Positions 27,204-36,295 of a stretch of 64,000 nucleotides of DNA are shown here, piece after piece. Position numbers and translations under genes: made by a program. The notes under the pieces are model-generated. The model worked only from the letters and a program-made list of their open reading frames with translations. It had not been told where the DNA came from and did not search any database. Positions within the stretch are counted from its first letter, which is position 1, and every line of letters starts with the position of its first letter. Origin of the DNA: an uncultured Clostridia bacterium (GTDB lineage: Bacteria; Bacillota; Clostridia; Oscillospirales; Acutalibacteraceae); NCBI GenBank assembly GCA_944385105.1, contig CALWVR010000027.1, forward strand, positions 160,249 through 224,248. The letters run 5' to 3'.

Positions 27204-28961
27204 ATGAGTAAATTTATAAAAAAAAATAAATTAGAGATAATATTTTTGATTTTGGGAATAAGCTATTTTGTTTGGTTTTGCAGTAGTATAATGATAGAAC
27301 TGCCGCATTTATCATGGTTTTATCAATTTTATATATTAGATCCGTTATTTTCTAAGACTATAACATTAAGTGATATATTAAGATCTCGATATGGAGCGCA
27401 TGGATTATTTGGATATAATGTGTTATTTATAATTAATACGCTTGTATTTAAAATGACAACATTGTTTGATGTATATTTAAATGATATAATAGTAGCGATT
27501 ATTGGTATTATAAGTATATATAAAACAAAACAAATTGTAAAAAAACGTGATGCAAGTTATATTTTAAGTATAGTGCTAATATCTATGATATCATTCAGTG
27601 CAGTACAGTTATCTTCTGGAGCAATGGAGACTCAGGTCAGGTTAGGAATTTTATTTTTTGTCATTTCTACTTTATTTATAGATAAGATACTTAGAGATGA
27701 TTATAGAAAAAGTGATTTAGTATGGGCTATTATATATATTTTTATAAGTATTAATATTTTTGGAACAGCCTATAGTTTTGCAGGTATACCATTAGTATTC
27801 TTGATTTGTTTTATAATTTTTCTTAAGAATAAAAAAGTAGATAAGGCAAGACTTAGTATAGTAGTGGCCTATATATTTGCAGCGATATTATATATAATAG
27901 AGTATTTTAATTTTTCAGGAGGGGGACAAAAGGCTGAATGTGGAAGATTATTTGAAAGAATATTTGAGTTTTTCAAGCATCCTTTAGCTTTTATGAGGGC
28001 TATTTTAGGATATAATGCAAGTGGATTATTAGGCTCGGCAGGTTATTTAGATGGAAAATTTAATGACGATTTTTATGTAATAGTAGGACTTATTGTTACC
28101 TTGATAATGGTGTATGCAATTGTGCAGTTTATAAGACTAAGAATATACAAAAAGTCTTATATACCAGTTCTTTTTATGGCTTATTCGTTTTTTGTACCAG
28201 TATTGGTGATGTTAGATAGAGAGATGTCACTTAAATGGTGTATAAATGAGTGGTATGTAGTTCATACAAAATTAGGCTTAATAGGAACAATAATGATACT
28301 TGTTTATATATATCAAAATTGTATTAAAAAAGCAGAGAAAATTATACTGGCATTGAGTGCAATGATTATATTTATAGGTAGTATTATGGGAAATGTAGTG
28401 CATTTACAAAGAGCACCGCATGTAAAAAATTATTATTTGGATAAGCAACCCTATCTTTTTGCACAAAGCATAGAAGAGTTGCCGGTAGACGAAAATAATA
28501 TGACACCTTTAATAGCATCCCCGGAAGAGACTATGAAGAGTATAGAACAAATGAGGAAATATAACCTTAGTGTATATAGGTACTATAATTCGTATCAAAA
28601 ATCACTTAAGATTTTTGGAAGGTATGAAGCAGGTAGTACACTCGAGACAATAAATGAATTGAATGGAATATATGAAGATTATTGGATGGAGCCTACTTGT
28701 GAATTTGAACTAAAGACTAAGAATGAAGGAAATGTAGTATTAGAAATTTACTATAATGAGGAAGTTAATGGGGATGAAACAGGAAGAATATATGTAAATG
28801 ATGAAGAGGTTGCTGAATATAAATTAACTGGTGATGTGACAAAGGTAATTTTTAAAACAGAGCCTAATTCTAAAGTTAAAGTAAGGATAGAAAATGACTT
28901 TAGTAAAACTGTAGATTCAAGAATTGTAAGTGCTGTTTTAAAAAGTATAACATGTACTTGA
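27204..28961 (+). CDS. Polytopic membrane protein with C-terminal beta-domain, glycan related
   Basis: 585 residues. About 11 hydrophobic helices to about residue 400, then a soluble part whose last 90 residues alternate short strands (NVVLEIYYNEEV, GRIYVNDEEVAEYKL, KVRIENDF), suggestive of a beta-sandwich or carbohydrate-binding fold. No family assigned with confidence; the topology is like that of membrane GT-C or O-unit modifying proteins. ATG with GAGGAAAG ahead. Last gene of the export operon, followed at once by two terminators. Confidence 0.6.
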   Translation: MSKFIKKNKLEIIFLILGISYFVWFCSSIMIELPHLSWFYQFYILDPLFSKTITLSDILRSRYGAHGLFGYNVLFIINTLVFKMTTLFDVYLNDIIVAIIGIISIYKTKQIVKKRDASYILSIVLISMISFSAVQLSSGAMETQVRLGILFFVISTLFIDKILRDDYRKSDLVWAIIYIFISINIFGTAYSFAGIPLVFLICFIIFLKNKKVDKARLSIVVAYIFAAILYIIEYFNFSGGGQKAECGRLFERIFEFFKHPLAFMRAILGYNASGLLGSAGYLDGKFNDDFYVIVGLIVTLIMVYAIVQFIRLRIYKKSYIPVLFMAYSFFVPVLVMLDREMSLKWCINEWYVVHTKLGLIGTIMILVYIYQNCIKKAEKIILALSAMIIFIGSIMGNVVHLQRAPHVKNYYLDKQPYLFAQSIEELPVDENNMTPLIASPEETMKSIEQMRKYNLSVYRYYNSYQKSLKIFGRYEAGSTLETINELNGIYEDYWMEPTCEFELKTKNEGNVVLEIYYNEEVNGDETGRIYVNDEEVAEYKLTGDVTKVIFKTEPNSKVKVRIENDFSKTVDSRIVSAVLKSITCT

Positions 28962-28973
28962 TCTTGCAAAAAC

Positions 28974-29006
28974 AAAAGGCGACCAATAAATTTGGTTGCC
29001 TTTTAT
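28974..29006 (+). terminator. Terminator 1 after the polysaccharide operon
   Basis: AAAAGGC-GACCAA / TTGGTT-GCCTTTT hairpin with a short T run, 12 bases after the stop. Confidence 0.8.
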
Positions 29007-29009
29007 AGA

Positions 29010-29055
29010 AAAAAGCCGTCTGTATTTTCCCCTATACATAGACGGCCTTTTTATA
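29010..29055 (+). terminator. Terminator 2 after the polysaccharide operon
   Basis: AAAAAGCCGTCTGTAT / ATAGACGGCCTTTTT hairpin directly behind the first terminator, with an unrelated stem sequence. Confidence 0.8.
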
Positions 29056-29230
29056 ATTCTGATAATTATTGCACATTATAATTACCAAATATAATAAAGA
29101 AATAAAGCTAATAAAAAAGATTAAAATAATAAGTATAAGTCAAATATTTAAGCCCTAAACAACTTTATCTATATATTATTATACACAAAAGCAATATTCT
29201 ATTAATATAGATAGTTTGATTTTATATTAA

Positions 29231-29734
29231 TTATTTATTATTGTGCTTTTTGTTGTGCTTTATAAATAGAAATTTATTTATAAATATAGCAACAAAAATG
29301 CCTATACTAGTATCAATGACACGATCTACTACATACATAAACGGATCAGAAATTGTTTGATAAGTCCACATAAGAACACTCAATACAACTATGCACCCTA
29401 TAACGATAGAATCAGATCTATTTATTACATTGCATATGTAAATTATTAAAAGAATAGCTATTGGAGCAAGAAATATATTTACATATTTACTAGAATTTAG
29501 ACTTTGTGTACAAAGCAATATCAAATATCCAATACCACCTCCCAGCAAAGTTCCGATTGTTCTATTTAATCCTTCTTGATAGGTCTGAGTATCAGTAGGC
29601 TGTAGGCAAATTATAGATGCTATACTAGCAAGCAATATATCAGATCTTTTAAATATGACGGAGATTAAAAGACATAAAAATACTGCAATGGAGGTTTTTA
29701 TAGCTCTTAATCCAGGTTTATACCGTAAATTCAC
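29231..29734 (-). CDS. FUSC/aromatic-acid-exporter-type membrane protein
   Basis: 167 residues with four to five membrane helices. The opening GLRAIKTSIAVFLCLLISVIF and the later QEGLNRTIGTLLGGGIGYLI are typical of the short FUSC (DUF939/ArAE) family in Firmicutes. Substrate unknown. GTG at 29734 is preferred since AAGGAGAT lies eight bases before it; a TTG two codons earlier is too close to that site. Starts about 33 bases after the dCMP deaminase gene, so likely the second gene of a two-gene operon. Confidence 0.75.
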   Translation of the reverse strand: MNLRYKPGLRAIKTSIAVFLCLLISVIFKRSDILLASIASIICLQPTDTQTYQEGLNRTIGTLLGGGIGYLILLCTQSLNSSKYVNIFLAPIAILLIIYICNVINRSDSIVIGCIVVLSVLMWTYQTISDPFMYVVDRVIDTSIGIFVAIFINKFLFIKHNKKHNNK

Positions 29735-29767
29735 TTTCAAATCTCCTTAACTTAATATATATTACAC

Positions 29768-30256
29768 TTAATAACCACGAATTCCAGTTAGTGATTCGTC
29801 GTTATTAATCCATGATTGCACTTCAATTATCTTAAATTGGGATTTAGTGTCTCTGACAATAACAGTTTTAATTCCAGCATTTATTATTAGTCTTTTGCAC
29901 ATTGAACAAGATGATGCATTTTTTATGTAATTTCCGGTTTTCATTTCTTTACCGACTAAATATAACGTCGAATTTAGCATATCATTTCTAGCAGCATGAA
30001 TTATGGCGTTTGCTTCAGCATGTACTGAACGACATAATTCATACCTTTCTCCTCTGGGAACTCCAAGTACATCTCTTGTACATCTTCCAATGTCTATGCA
30101 ATTTTTACGTTCTCGAGGAGCTCCAGTATATCCAGAAGATATGATTTGATCATTTTTTACTATTATAGCTCCAAAATTTCTTCTAAGACAAGTCCCTCGT
30201 TCTAAGACTGTCTCAGCAATATCAAGATAATAATTTATTTTATCTATACGCTCCAT
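29768..30256 (-). CDS. Deoxycytidylate (dCMP) deaminase
   Basis: 162 residues of the ComEB/dCMP deaminase family. Zinc site: CRSVHAEANAII (His and catalytic Glu) and SSCSMCKRLI (two Cys). The substrate-specific insert with GRCTRDVLGVPRGERYELC is typical of this family. Converts dCMP to dUMP, feeding dTMP synthesis. ATG at 30256 is preferred, with GGAGTG ahead; a GTG three codons upstream is less well placed. Divergent from rsmA. Confidence 0.92.
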   Translation of the reverse strand: MERIDKINYYLDIAETVLERGTCLRRNFGAIIVKNDQIISSGYTGAPRERKNCIDIGRCTRDVLGVPRGERYELCRSVHAEANAIIHAARNDMLNSTLYLVGKEMKTGNYIKNASSCSMCKRLIINAGIKTVIVRDTKSQFKIIEVQSWINNDESLTGIRGY

Positions 30257-30384
30257 AAATAACACTCCATAATTTATAATAATAGTTTTAGTATAATTAT
30301 TTTTGTGATATAATAAAAATAATTTTATGCAATTATATTTTATAAATGTTAAAACAGTATGAACACATTTTACTTGGAGGACTT

Positions 30385-31254
30385 ATGTATAATCTTGCGG
30401 ATATAAAGACAGTAAAGAGCATATTATCAAGGTATGGCTTTAATTTTTCTAAATCTCTAGGTCAGAACTTTCTTATAAACCCTTCTGTGTGCCCGCGAAT
30501 GGCTGAGGAGTGCGGATGCAACATGGAAGTTGGAGTTATAGAAATTGGACCTGGTATAGGGGTTCTAACGTGTGAGCTTGCAAAGAGAACTAATAAGGTT
30601 GTAGCAATAGAACTTGATAAAAAACTATTGCCAATACTTAGTGAAACGCTGTCTGACTTTGATAATATTAAAATTATTAATGATGATATAATGAAAATGA
30701 ATTTAGAAGGTTTAATAGCTTCTGAATTTGATGGCAAGGACGTGGTAGTATGTGCGAATTTACCATATTATATAACTTCACCTATAATAATGAAACTTCT
30801 TGAAACTAGACTTAATGTAAAATCCATTACGGTTATGGTTCAGAAAGAGGTGGCATTAAGACTATGCACGGATTTAGGGACGAGAGATTCAAGTAGTATA
30901 GGTGTGGCAATAAATTATTACGCTGAACCAGAATTGCTATTTGAAGTGAGTAGGGGAAACTTTGTTCCTATGCCAAAGGTCGATTCTGCTGTCATAAAAC
31001 TTAATATAAGAAAAGAACCGCAATTTAAGGTACAAGATGAAAAGCTATTTTTTAAAGTTGTGAATGCTGCTTTTTCTCAAAGAAGAAAGACTTTACATAA
31101 TTCATTAAGCAATGGACTAAATCTTCAAAAAAGTATAGTACAAGACATTCTTAATGGTTTATCTATACCTTTAACTATTAGAGCAGAAAATTTAAATATA
31201 GAACAATTTGTTAAAATTTCGAATTATATATATGATAGGAAGATTAAGTTATGA
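30385..31254 (+). CDS. rsmA: 16S rRNA dimethyladenosine transferase RsmA (KsgA)
   Basis: 289 residues. SAM motif IEIGPGIGVLT, motif II VVAIELDKKLL and the catalytic NLPYYITSP are intact, and FSQRRKTLHNSL in the C-terminal domain is characteristic. Dimethylates A1518 and A1519 of 16S rRNA. ATG at 30385 with TTGGAGGA ahead; the in-frame ATG at 30346 has no ribosome site. Its stop overlaps the start of a small membrane-protein gene (ATGA). Confidence 0.96.
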   Translation: MYNLADIKTVKSILSRYGFNFSKSLGQNFLINPSVCPRMAEECGCNMEVGVIEIGPGIGVLTCELAKRTNKVVAIELDKKLLPILSETLSDFDNIKIINDDIMKMNLEGLIASEFDGKDVVVCANLPYYITSPIIMKLLETRLNVKSITVMVQKEVALRLCTDLGTRDSSSIGVAINYYAEPELLFEVSRGNFVPMPKVDSAVIKLNIRKEPQFKVQDEKLFFKVVNAAFSQRRKTLHNSLSNGLNLQKSIVQDILNGLSIPLTIRAENLNIEQFVKISNYIYDRKIKL

Positions 31255-31421
31255 GTAATAAAAGTAAAGGAATTATTCTTATTGTAAGTGCTTCTTTATT
31301 GATTATATCCATGGTTTTTTGCCTTATTATGGAGGAATTTTTTGCGACTATAATTTCAATGATTTCTTGCATGATAAGTATATTATGCATATATTTTGAA
31401 ATGCTTGACTTTAAAAGTTAA
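31251..31421 (+). CDS. Small two-helix membrane protein coupled to rsmA
   Basis: 56-residue ORF beginning at the ATGA overlap with the rsmA stop, a classic translational-coupling arrangement. It encodes MSNKSKG followed by two hydrophobic segments (IILIVSASLLIISMVFCLI and FATIISMISCMISILCIYF) separated by MEE. No family recognised. It is followed at 31442 by a terminator, so rsmA and this gene form a unit. Confidence 0.6.
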   Translation: MSNKSKGIILIVSASLLIISMVFCLIMEEFFATIISMISCMISILCIYFEMLDFKS

Positions 31422-31441
31422 TTTATAAATATTTCATTAAT

Positions 31442-31478
31442 AAAAACGCCATCATAATTTTACGTATGGGGCGTTTTT
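31442..31478. terminator. Bidirectional terminator between rsmA unit and spoVAC
   Basis: AAAAACGCC / GGCGTTTTT stem with an AT-rich loop and T run on both strands. Confidence 0.75.
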
Positions 31479-31499
31479 AAATTTTTTATTTATAATGAG

Positions 31500-31946
31500 T
31501 TAAGTTAAATTAAATAATAGTAAGATAAGCCCGTATATAACAGATGCAGTAATACCGAACACTAGTACAGGACCTGCTATAATAAACATTTTTGCACTTA
31601 TGCCCATAACATGGCCTTCACTCTTGAATTCTATGGCTGGAGCTACAATAGAGTTAGCAAAGCCGGTAATAGGAACTAAGGTACCAGCACCACAGTGTTT
31701 AGCAATGTTATCATATATACGTAAAGCTGTAAGCAAAGCACCAAGTCCAACAAGTGTAACTGAAACGGCAGCTCGAGCGTCTTTGGTGTTAAAATCAAAG
31801 TAACTCTGATATAGTGACATTAGTAGCTGACCTAAAGTACAAATTAATCCTCCAGATATGAAGGCAAGAATAGAGTTTTTTACTATACTTGACTTTGGAG
31901 AAGCCTTATCTGCCATACTAGAATATTCTTTTTTACTAAGTTCCAA
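31500..31946 (-). CDS. spoVAC: Stage V sporulation protein AC
   Basis: 148 residues, a full SpoVAC: VKNSILAFISGGLICTLGQ, GLGALLTALRIYDNIAKHCGAGTLVPITGFANSI and EGHVMGISAKMFIIAGPVLVFG are strongly conserved. SpoVAC is a mechanosensitive channel of the forespore membrane that moves dipicolinic acid during sporulation and germination. TTG start at 31946, with AAAGGAAG ahead. Normally followed by spoVAD and spoVAE; here the next downstream genes read the other way, so it is solitary. A small unknown gene lies just upstream on the same strand. Confidence 0.93.
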   Translation of the reverse strand: MELSKKEYSSMADKASPKSSIVKNSILAFISGGLICTLGQLLMSLYQSYFDFNTKDARAAVSVTLVGLGALLTALRIYDNIAKHCGAGTLVPITGFANSIVAPAIEFKSEGHVMGISAKMFIIAGPVLVFGITASVIYGLILLLFNLT

Positions 31947-32008
31947 AGAAATACACTTCCTTTCGGAACTATTCTTTGTAGCTTAGATAATTTTATTCAT
32001 TTTTAAAA

Positions 32009-32281
32009 TTATAAGTTTGAAATATCATTATCAAAATTATCTGTTTTTGGGTAGACATGGAGAACTTCTTCATTAGAATCAACTTGTGCAATGATACCCT
32101 TATCATTAGGTTCATTATTATTCTCTGAACTATTATGAGCGGTACTGTGTTCAACTCTTTTATTCTCGCCATTGTCCGTATAGTTAATTTCTGCATTTTG
32201 ATCTTTTCTTACTGTATTAAAAATTTGCATCATTTCTTCTTTATACTTATTGACTAATGCCTGAAAGTCTTTTTGTTCCAT
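32009..32281 (-). CDS. Small polar protein of unknown function upstream of spoVAC
   Basis: 90 residues, highly polar (Asn, Glu, Asp, Lys), with no membrane segment or cysteine. The first 20 residues (KDFQALVNKYKEEMMQIF) look helical; the rest is probably disordered. No family recognised. ATG with TGGAGGTATTAAT ahead, a strong site. It is 62 bases before spoVAC on the same strand and may share its transcript and forespore expression, which is inferred from position only. Confidence 0.6.
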   Translation of the reverse strand: MEQKDFQALVNKYKEEMMQIFNTVRKDQNAEINYTDNGENKRVEHSTAHNSSENNNEPNDKGIIAQVDSNEEVLHVYPKTDNFDNDISNL

Positions 32282-32360
32282 ATTAATACCTCCATTAGCA
32301 ATTCATAATATTATATTAGTAGGTAAAATATTTTGATACAAAAATATTTTAAAAAAAGTG

Positions 32361-32389
32361 TTGACAAATCCATTGTAATTATATATAAT
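32361..32389 (+). promoter_or_regulatory. Consensus sigma-A promoter of tRNA-fMet
   Basis: TTGACA (32361-32366), exactly 17 bases, TATAAT (32384-32389): a perfect vegetative promoter 20 bases before the tRNA. Confidence 0.93.
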
Positions 32390-32408
32390 ATAATAGATGA
32401 GTAAACGA

Positions 32409-32485
<77 letters not shown>

Positions 32486-32513
32486 TATGAAGTTAGATTT
32501 TATTTGTTAGTTT

Positions 32514-32543
32514 AAAAAGCTGTATCTTAGGATACAGCTTTTT
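32514..32543 (+). terminator. Terminator of tRNA-fMet
   Basis: AAAAAGCTGTATC / GATACAGCTTTTT perfect stem with a four-base loop, about 28 bases after the tRNA. Confidence 0.85.
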
Positions 32544-33343
32544 GTTGCTTTAGTTTCAAAACACATATTTTCAAAATGCAATAACTTTTTTGCTAAAAGT
32601 ACTTTTGCGTTAAAGCTTGTAGTGAAATATTTTACCTATATGTATAGTAGTTTATAAAATATATGGAATGATAATTATTAAGGGATTAAATTAAGAATCA
32701 TTTTGGGATATTTTCAGTTAAAAAAGAGATAGAGGCTATAAGTTTTTTCACTTAAGCTTTTTGTATTCATTGTAATGAGCAAGCATGGGCATAAAGAAAG
32801 TTTTTAAAATCTCTTAAGAATTGTAATTAAAATAAGTTTAATTCTATTAAAGACACTTTAATGTTTTGACTTTTTAATTCATAAATAAGCAAAATGTAAT
32901 ATTACACGTAATAAAAACTTATGGTATAAAGTGGCTTTTTGTTGTGAATAAAACTTTATAATGTTGAGAAAATTGCATTTAATACTTTAATTTTTTTAAA
33001 GTATAACTATGACAAAGAAGAAAATACATTTAAATCTAGAAATGAGTCAGAATAAACACGATGACTATTAATATATGAATAATTTTTGCCAGTAGGTTAC
33101 TAATTAGTATCATAAAATATGAATATGGTTATCAACATAAGACTAACTCTGTTACAATTTTAAATGTTTAGTAAAAAACAATATTAACAAAACTATTTGT
33201 ATAAGCAGGTAGTTTAATTTTAAGACAGTTTTTTCTATGTATAGTTAAGGTAGAAATCTATTAATCAAATCTATATTTTTAATTCTGACAAATTAAGATG
33301 CGTTAATTGGCTAATGGAAAAATATATTTTGAAACTTTAACTC
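32544..33343. other. 800-base AT-rich region without a gene
   Basis: Read in all frames, it shows no ORF with a ribosome site, no tRNA, no repeat array and no recognisable riboswitch. Composition is more AT-rich than the flanking genes. It could be decayed coding sequence; nothing supports a specific claim. Confidence 0.5.
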
Positions 33344-33385
33344 AAAAAAGATATAGTAGTAATAGAATTACCACTATATCTTTTT
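33344..33385. terminator. Terminator after the transglutaminase-like gene
   Basis: AAAAAGATATAGTGGTAATT-type stem (minus strand) with T runs on both sides, immediately after the stop at 33387. Confidence 0.8.
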
Positions 33386-33386
33386 C

Positions 33387-35834
33387 TTATCCAACAGCGT
33401 TGTCGAATTTTTTAATGAAATTCTTCAATAATCTACCTTTTGAACCATCTGGATTTTTTTCGTAAAGCATGCATCTTTCGGCAATATATTTATTAGAGTT
33501 TTCTGTGTTTATACTTTCTAGGTCGTAGGCAGGGCTAGACAAATCTATGGTTTCATCGCCATTCAAAATTATCGACTTAATTCCAGAGCCTATACGAATT
33601 TTAGATCCAAAGCTTGATAAATAACTGGGAATTTGTAAATTTTCAGCAAATGGGATTTCTTTTACTCTATATATAAGTATTACAGAACTGCCTTCATTAC
33701 CAGATAATGTGTATATTACATCGTCTATATTAAGTGGCTCGTCTATCTTGTGAGAAGGATTGCTAATTATTGACTTGTTAGCTTCTATAAAATCTATATC
33801 TTCACTATAAAATCCCGGGAAATATATTGTCATCGCACTTGAAGGCTTTAAAGGATTATTTTTTACGATGTTTTTTGCTTCTTCATAGCTTAATGAAGTT
33901 GTTACATTTATTGCAGAATCGTTGTCTTCTATTCCAGGTGCACAATAGATTGTAAGGTTTTTAAATGTAACAATATCCTGATATTCTGGATTTAATTTTT
34001 CAAGTGCATTTTGTATTTCTTTATTTATATTATCAGCATTTTCTTTAATATTGCTGCCGTATTTTTTTAATGTATTTGCGCAAATTCCCATTACTCTTTT
34101 ACAGTATTTTTCACTTTTAACTGAATTAATCCGGTCTTTTCTAGAATTAATTGCATTTAACACATCATATAAAGTATCATTTAATTCATCAGATTTGTAG
34201 ACGAAAAGTGACGACACGTAACTCATCATTAATTCAATTTCATACTTTTCATTTTGTTCTTTTATTTTTGCTTTTTTTTCATTATTAAGTTTTACAGCTT
34301 CTTCTAAAGTTAAATTGGTTTTATATTTTATTTGCAACCCTTCATATTGAGACTTAGAAAACTCAATTTTCTCAAACTTCATGCCGTTATTATATTTTTT
34401 ATTTAATTCTTTGAGTTTATCTTCAGTTTTTTTATTTAAATCAAAAATTTCATTATCGTCCATTTTCTTTTGATCTTCCCAGGAAATATCTATAATCTCT
34501 TCAATCTCTTTTGCATACTCATCGTTTTTATTAAATTTATCTTCAATTAAATCCGGATATAAAAGTGCTGTACCTTCCATTAAAGACTCTACTTCATTCT
34601 CTGATGCTAGAAAGTTTCTATCGGATTTAGGTGATGCCCAAGTTGAATCTATCAAGGTCCATCCTTCACGATTGTTAGTTGTGTCTTCAAGATAAATAGC
34701 ATTAAATGCATGGGTTATGTCAGTACCTTTGCCCTTAATAGAACAGATTTGGGTGCTTGGAATTCCGGCTATTCGCATCATTTCGTTAATAAGGAGAGAA
34801 TAGCCTCCACATACACCACTTTTTTGGCTATATACAAATATAGCGTCTTGTGGTTTAATATAATTATTATCCTTATTAGAAATAGAATCAAAAGCTTCAA
34901 AATCATAACTGATATTTTTAGCAACCCAGCGGTATATAGCTTTTGCTATACGCATCTGTTCAGGAAGCTTATAATTTTTACTTATCTCATTATTTTTGAT
35001 TTTTACATTGATATCTTCTTTGTCCATGTCCTCTCCGGGTGTTCGACTTTTAACCTTCTGCACTATTTCCCTTACAGTATTGGCCATTTGTACAAAAATC
35101 TCTTTTTCATTGATTTTTATAATTTCAGATTCCCTGTCTTTGTGTTTTATAGTTTCAACTCTATTTTCATTTAAATTTTCCAATTCTTCAGTTACTAAAA
35201 ACTTGTCAAATCCAGGTTCACCTTTTTTTGGAAATTCATTGAGAACTTTTAAGCTAAACGCTATTTCAGCGTTAGTTGTGTCTTCAGAAAGGTCTTCTTT
35301 TCTTTCTTCTGTTTGATTGTTAGTTTCTTGTAATAACGTTTCACCTTGGTTGTCCACATCGATCTTATCATTGTTCTGCTCATTGTTATGCTCTTTGTCA
35401 TTTTCAGGGTTAGAATCTAAAAACTTTTCTTCGTAGTCTATTTCATAATTCTGTACTATGTCACTGTTGCTTGCCGTGGGGGTGCCATTGCCTGATGCGA
35501 ATGCTGTAGCAGTTCCGCTCGCTGAAGAAATTCCAGTTAACAGTAGTAACCCAGCTGCTATTCCAGACGGTGCAAATCCACCTGATACACTTAAAAATTC
35601 GTCATCGCTTAATTTTTTCTTTATATTATAGAAAGTTTCTTCTAAGTCAGTTTTATCAATATCGAAGTTATATTTTTTAGAAAGCTTCTCCATCTCATCT
35701 AAGATAATATTTCTCTGCTTATTTTCATCTTGATTTAACAAGTTATAATTTTCCAGATTTTGCTTTAATTCTTTTTTTATATTCTCATTTTCATTTACAA
35801 ATTTACAAAAGTTCCTTGCTTGACTTTCATGCAT
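33387..35834 (-). CDS. Transglutaminase-like protein with Nif11-type Gly-Gly leader
   Basis: 815 residues. Residues 1-86 look like a Nif11-type RiPP leader: a helical region, then KKYNFDIDKTDLEETFYNI and the closing LSDDEFLSVSGG, a double-glycine site at 85-86. After it comes a small, Gly/Ala-rich hydrophobic stretch (about 90-113), then a polar Asn/Glu/Asp-rich linker to about 190. About 290-410 is a transglutaminase-like cysteine peptidase core with a complete triad: Cys342 in SGVCGGYS, His375 in DITHAFNA, Asp396 in LIDSTWASP. The C-terminus (about 740-815) resembles one BspA-type leucine-rich unit (GIKSIILNGDETI, then AERCMLYEKNPDGSKGRLL). Gly-Gly leaders are normally cut and exported by C39-domain ABC transporters; none is encoded here. 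ATG with AAGGAG eight bases ahead. Single gene with its own terminator. Confidence 0.8.
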   Translation of the reverse strand: MHESQARNFCKFVNENENIKKELKQNLENYNLLNQDENKQRNIILDEMEKLSKKYNFDIDKTDLEETFYNIKKKLSDDEFLSVSGGFAPSGIAAGLLLLTGISSASGTATAFASGNGTPTASNSDIVQNYEIDYEEKFLDSNPENDKEHNNEQNNDKIDVDNQGETLLQETNNQTEERKEDLSEDTTNAEIAFSLKVLNEFPKKGEPGFDKFLVTEELENLNENRVETIKHKDRESEIIKINEKEIFVQMANTVREIVQKVKSRTPGEDMDKEDINVKIKNNEISKNYKLPEQMRIAKAIYRWVAKNISYDFEAFDSISNKDNNYIKPQDAIFVYSQKSGVCGGYSLLINEMMRIAGIPSTQICSIKGKGTDITHAFNAIYLEDTTNNREGWTLIDSTWASPKSDRNFLASENEVESLMEGTALLYPDLIEDKFNKNDEYAKEIEEIIDISWEDQKKMDDNEIFDLNKKTEDKLKELNKKYNNGMKFEKIEFSKSQYEGLQIKYKTNLTLEEAVKLNNEKKAKIKEQNEKYEIELMMSYVSSLFVYKSDELNDTLYDVLNAINSRKDRINSVKSEKYCKRVMGICANTLKKYGSNIKENADNINKEIQNALEKLNPEYQDIVTFKNLTIYCAPGIEDNDSAINVTTSLSYEEAKNIVKNNPLKPSSAMTIYFPGFYSEDIDFIEANKSIISNPSHKIDEPLNIDDVIYTLSGNEGSSVILIYRVKEIPFAENLQIPSYLSSFGSKIRIGSGIKSIILNGDETIDLSSPAYDLESINTENSNKYIAERCMLYEKNPDGSKGRLLKNFIKKFDNAVG

Positions 35835-36236
35835 ATAAACAACTCCTTATATAATGAAATACTTATGAATATTTTATCATAAGGGTAATGATATTTCAAT
35901 ATATCTATTTTTTCAATTTTCATAAATGTTCATAATGAGACTTCTATGACTTATTGAATTTTCAAAATTAAAAAGCATAATTAAGGATAGTTAAGATTAT
36001 TTTGTTCTCTTATATGTATTTTAATTTTTGACCTATTTGCTGCTTTACTTTTTCATATACTTATATAATTAAAATTTGTAGAATTGTTTTTGTAATTTCA
36101 AGAAGTGACATTAGAAAATTTTAATACTAATATAATAAAAGTATTTAAGATTTACTACCGCACTTTTACTTTTTTAGGCGCGAGAAAAACATATAAGACT
36201 TTATAGAACCAGAGTTAATATTATAATGATAAAATA
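35835..36236. other. 400-base intergenic region
   Basis: Very AT-rich region between the transglutaminase-like gene and the tspO terminator; it presumably contains the promoter of the former. No ORF with a ribosome site and no RNA gene seen. Confidence 0.45.
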
Positions 36237-36279
36237 AAAACCAGTTTATATAATAAATCTTATAAAATAAACTGGTTTA
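36237..36279 (-). terminator. Terminator after tspO
   Basis: AAACCAGTTTAT / ATAAACTGGTTT stem with an AT-rich loop just after the tspO stop at 36296. Confidence 0.75.
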
Positions 36280-36295
36280 ATTTGTTATGAGTGTT

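Noticed and set aside
32544..33343. Possible hidden RNA gene or degraded mobile element
   Set aside because: No inverted terminal repeats, conserved RNA motif or coding remnant could be seen; only AT-rich sequence remains.
34710..35316. Plus-strand ORFs of 154 and 106 codons
   Set aside because: Antisense to the transglutaminase-like gene, low-complexity Phe/Ile/Ser-rich translations without ribosome sites.
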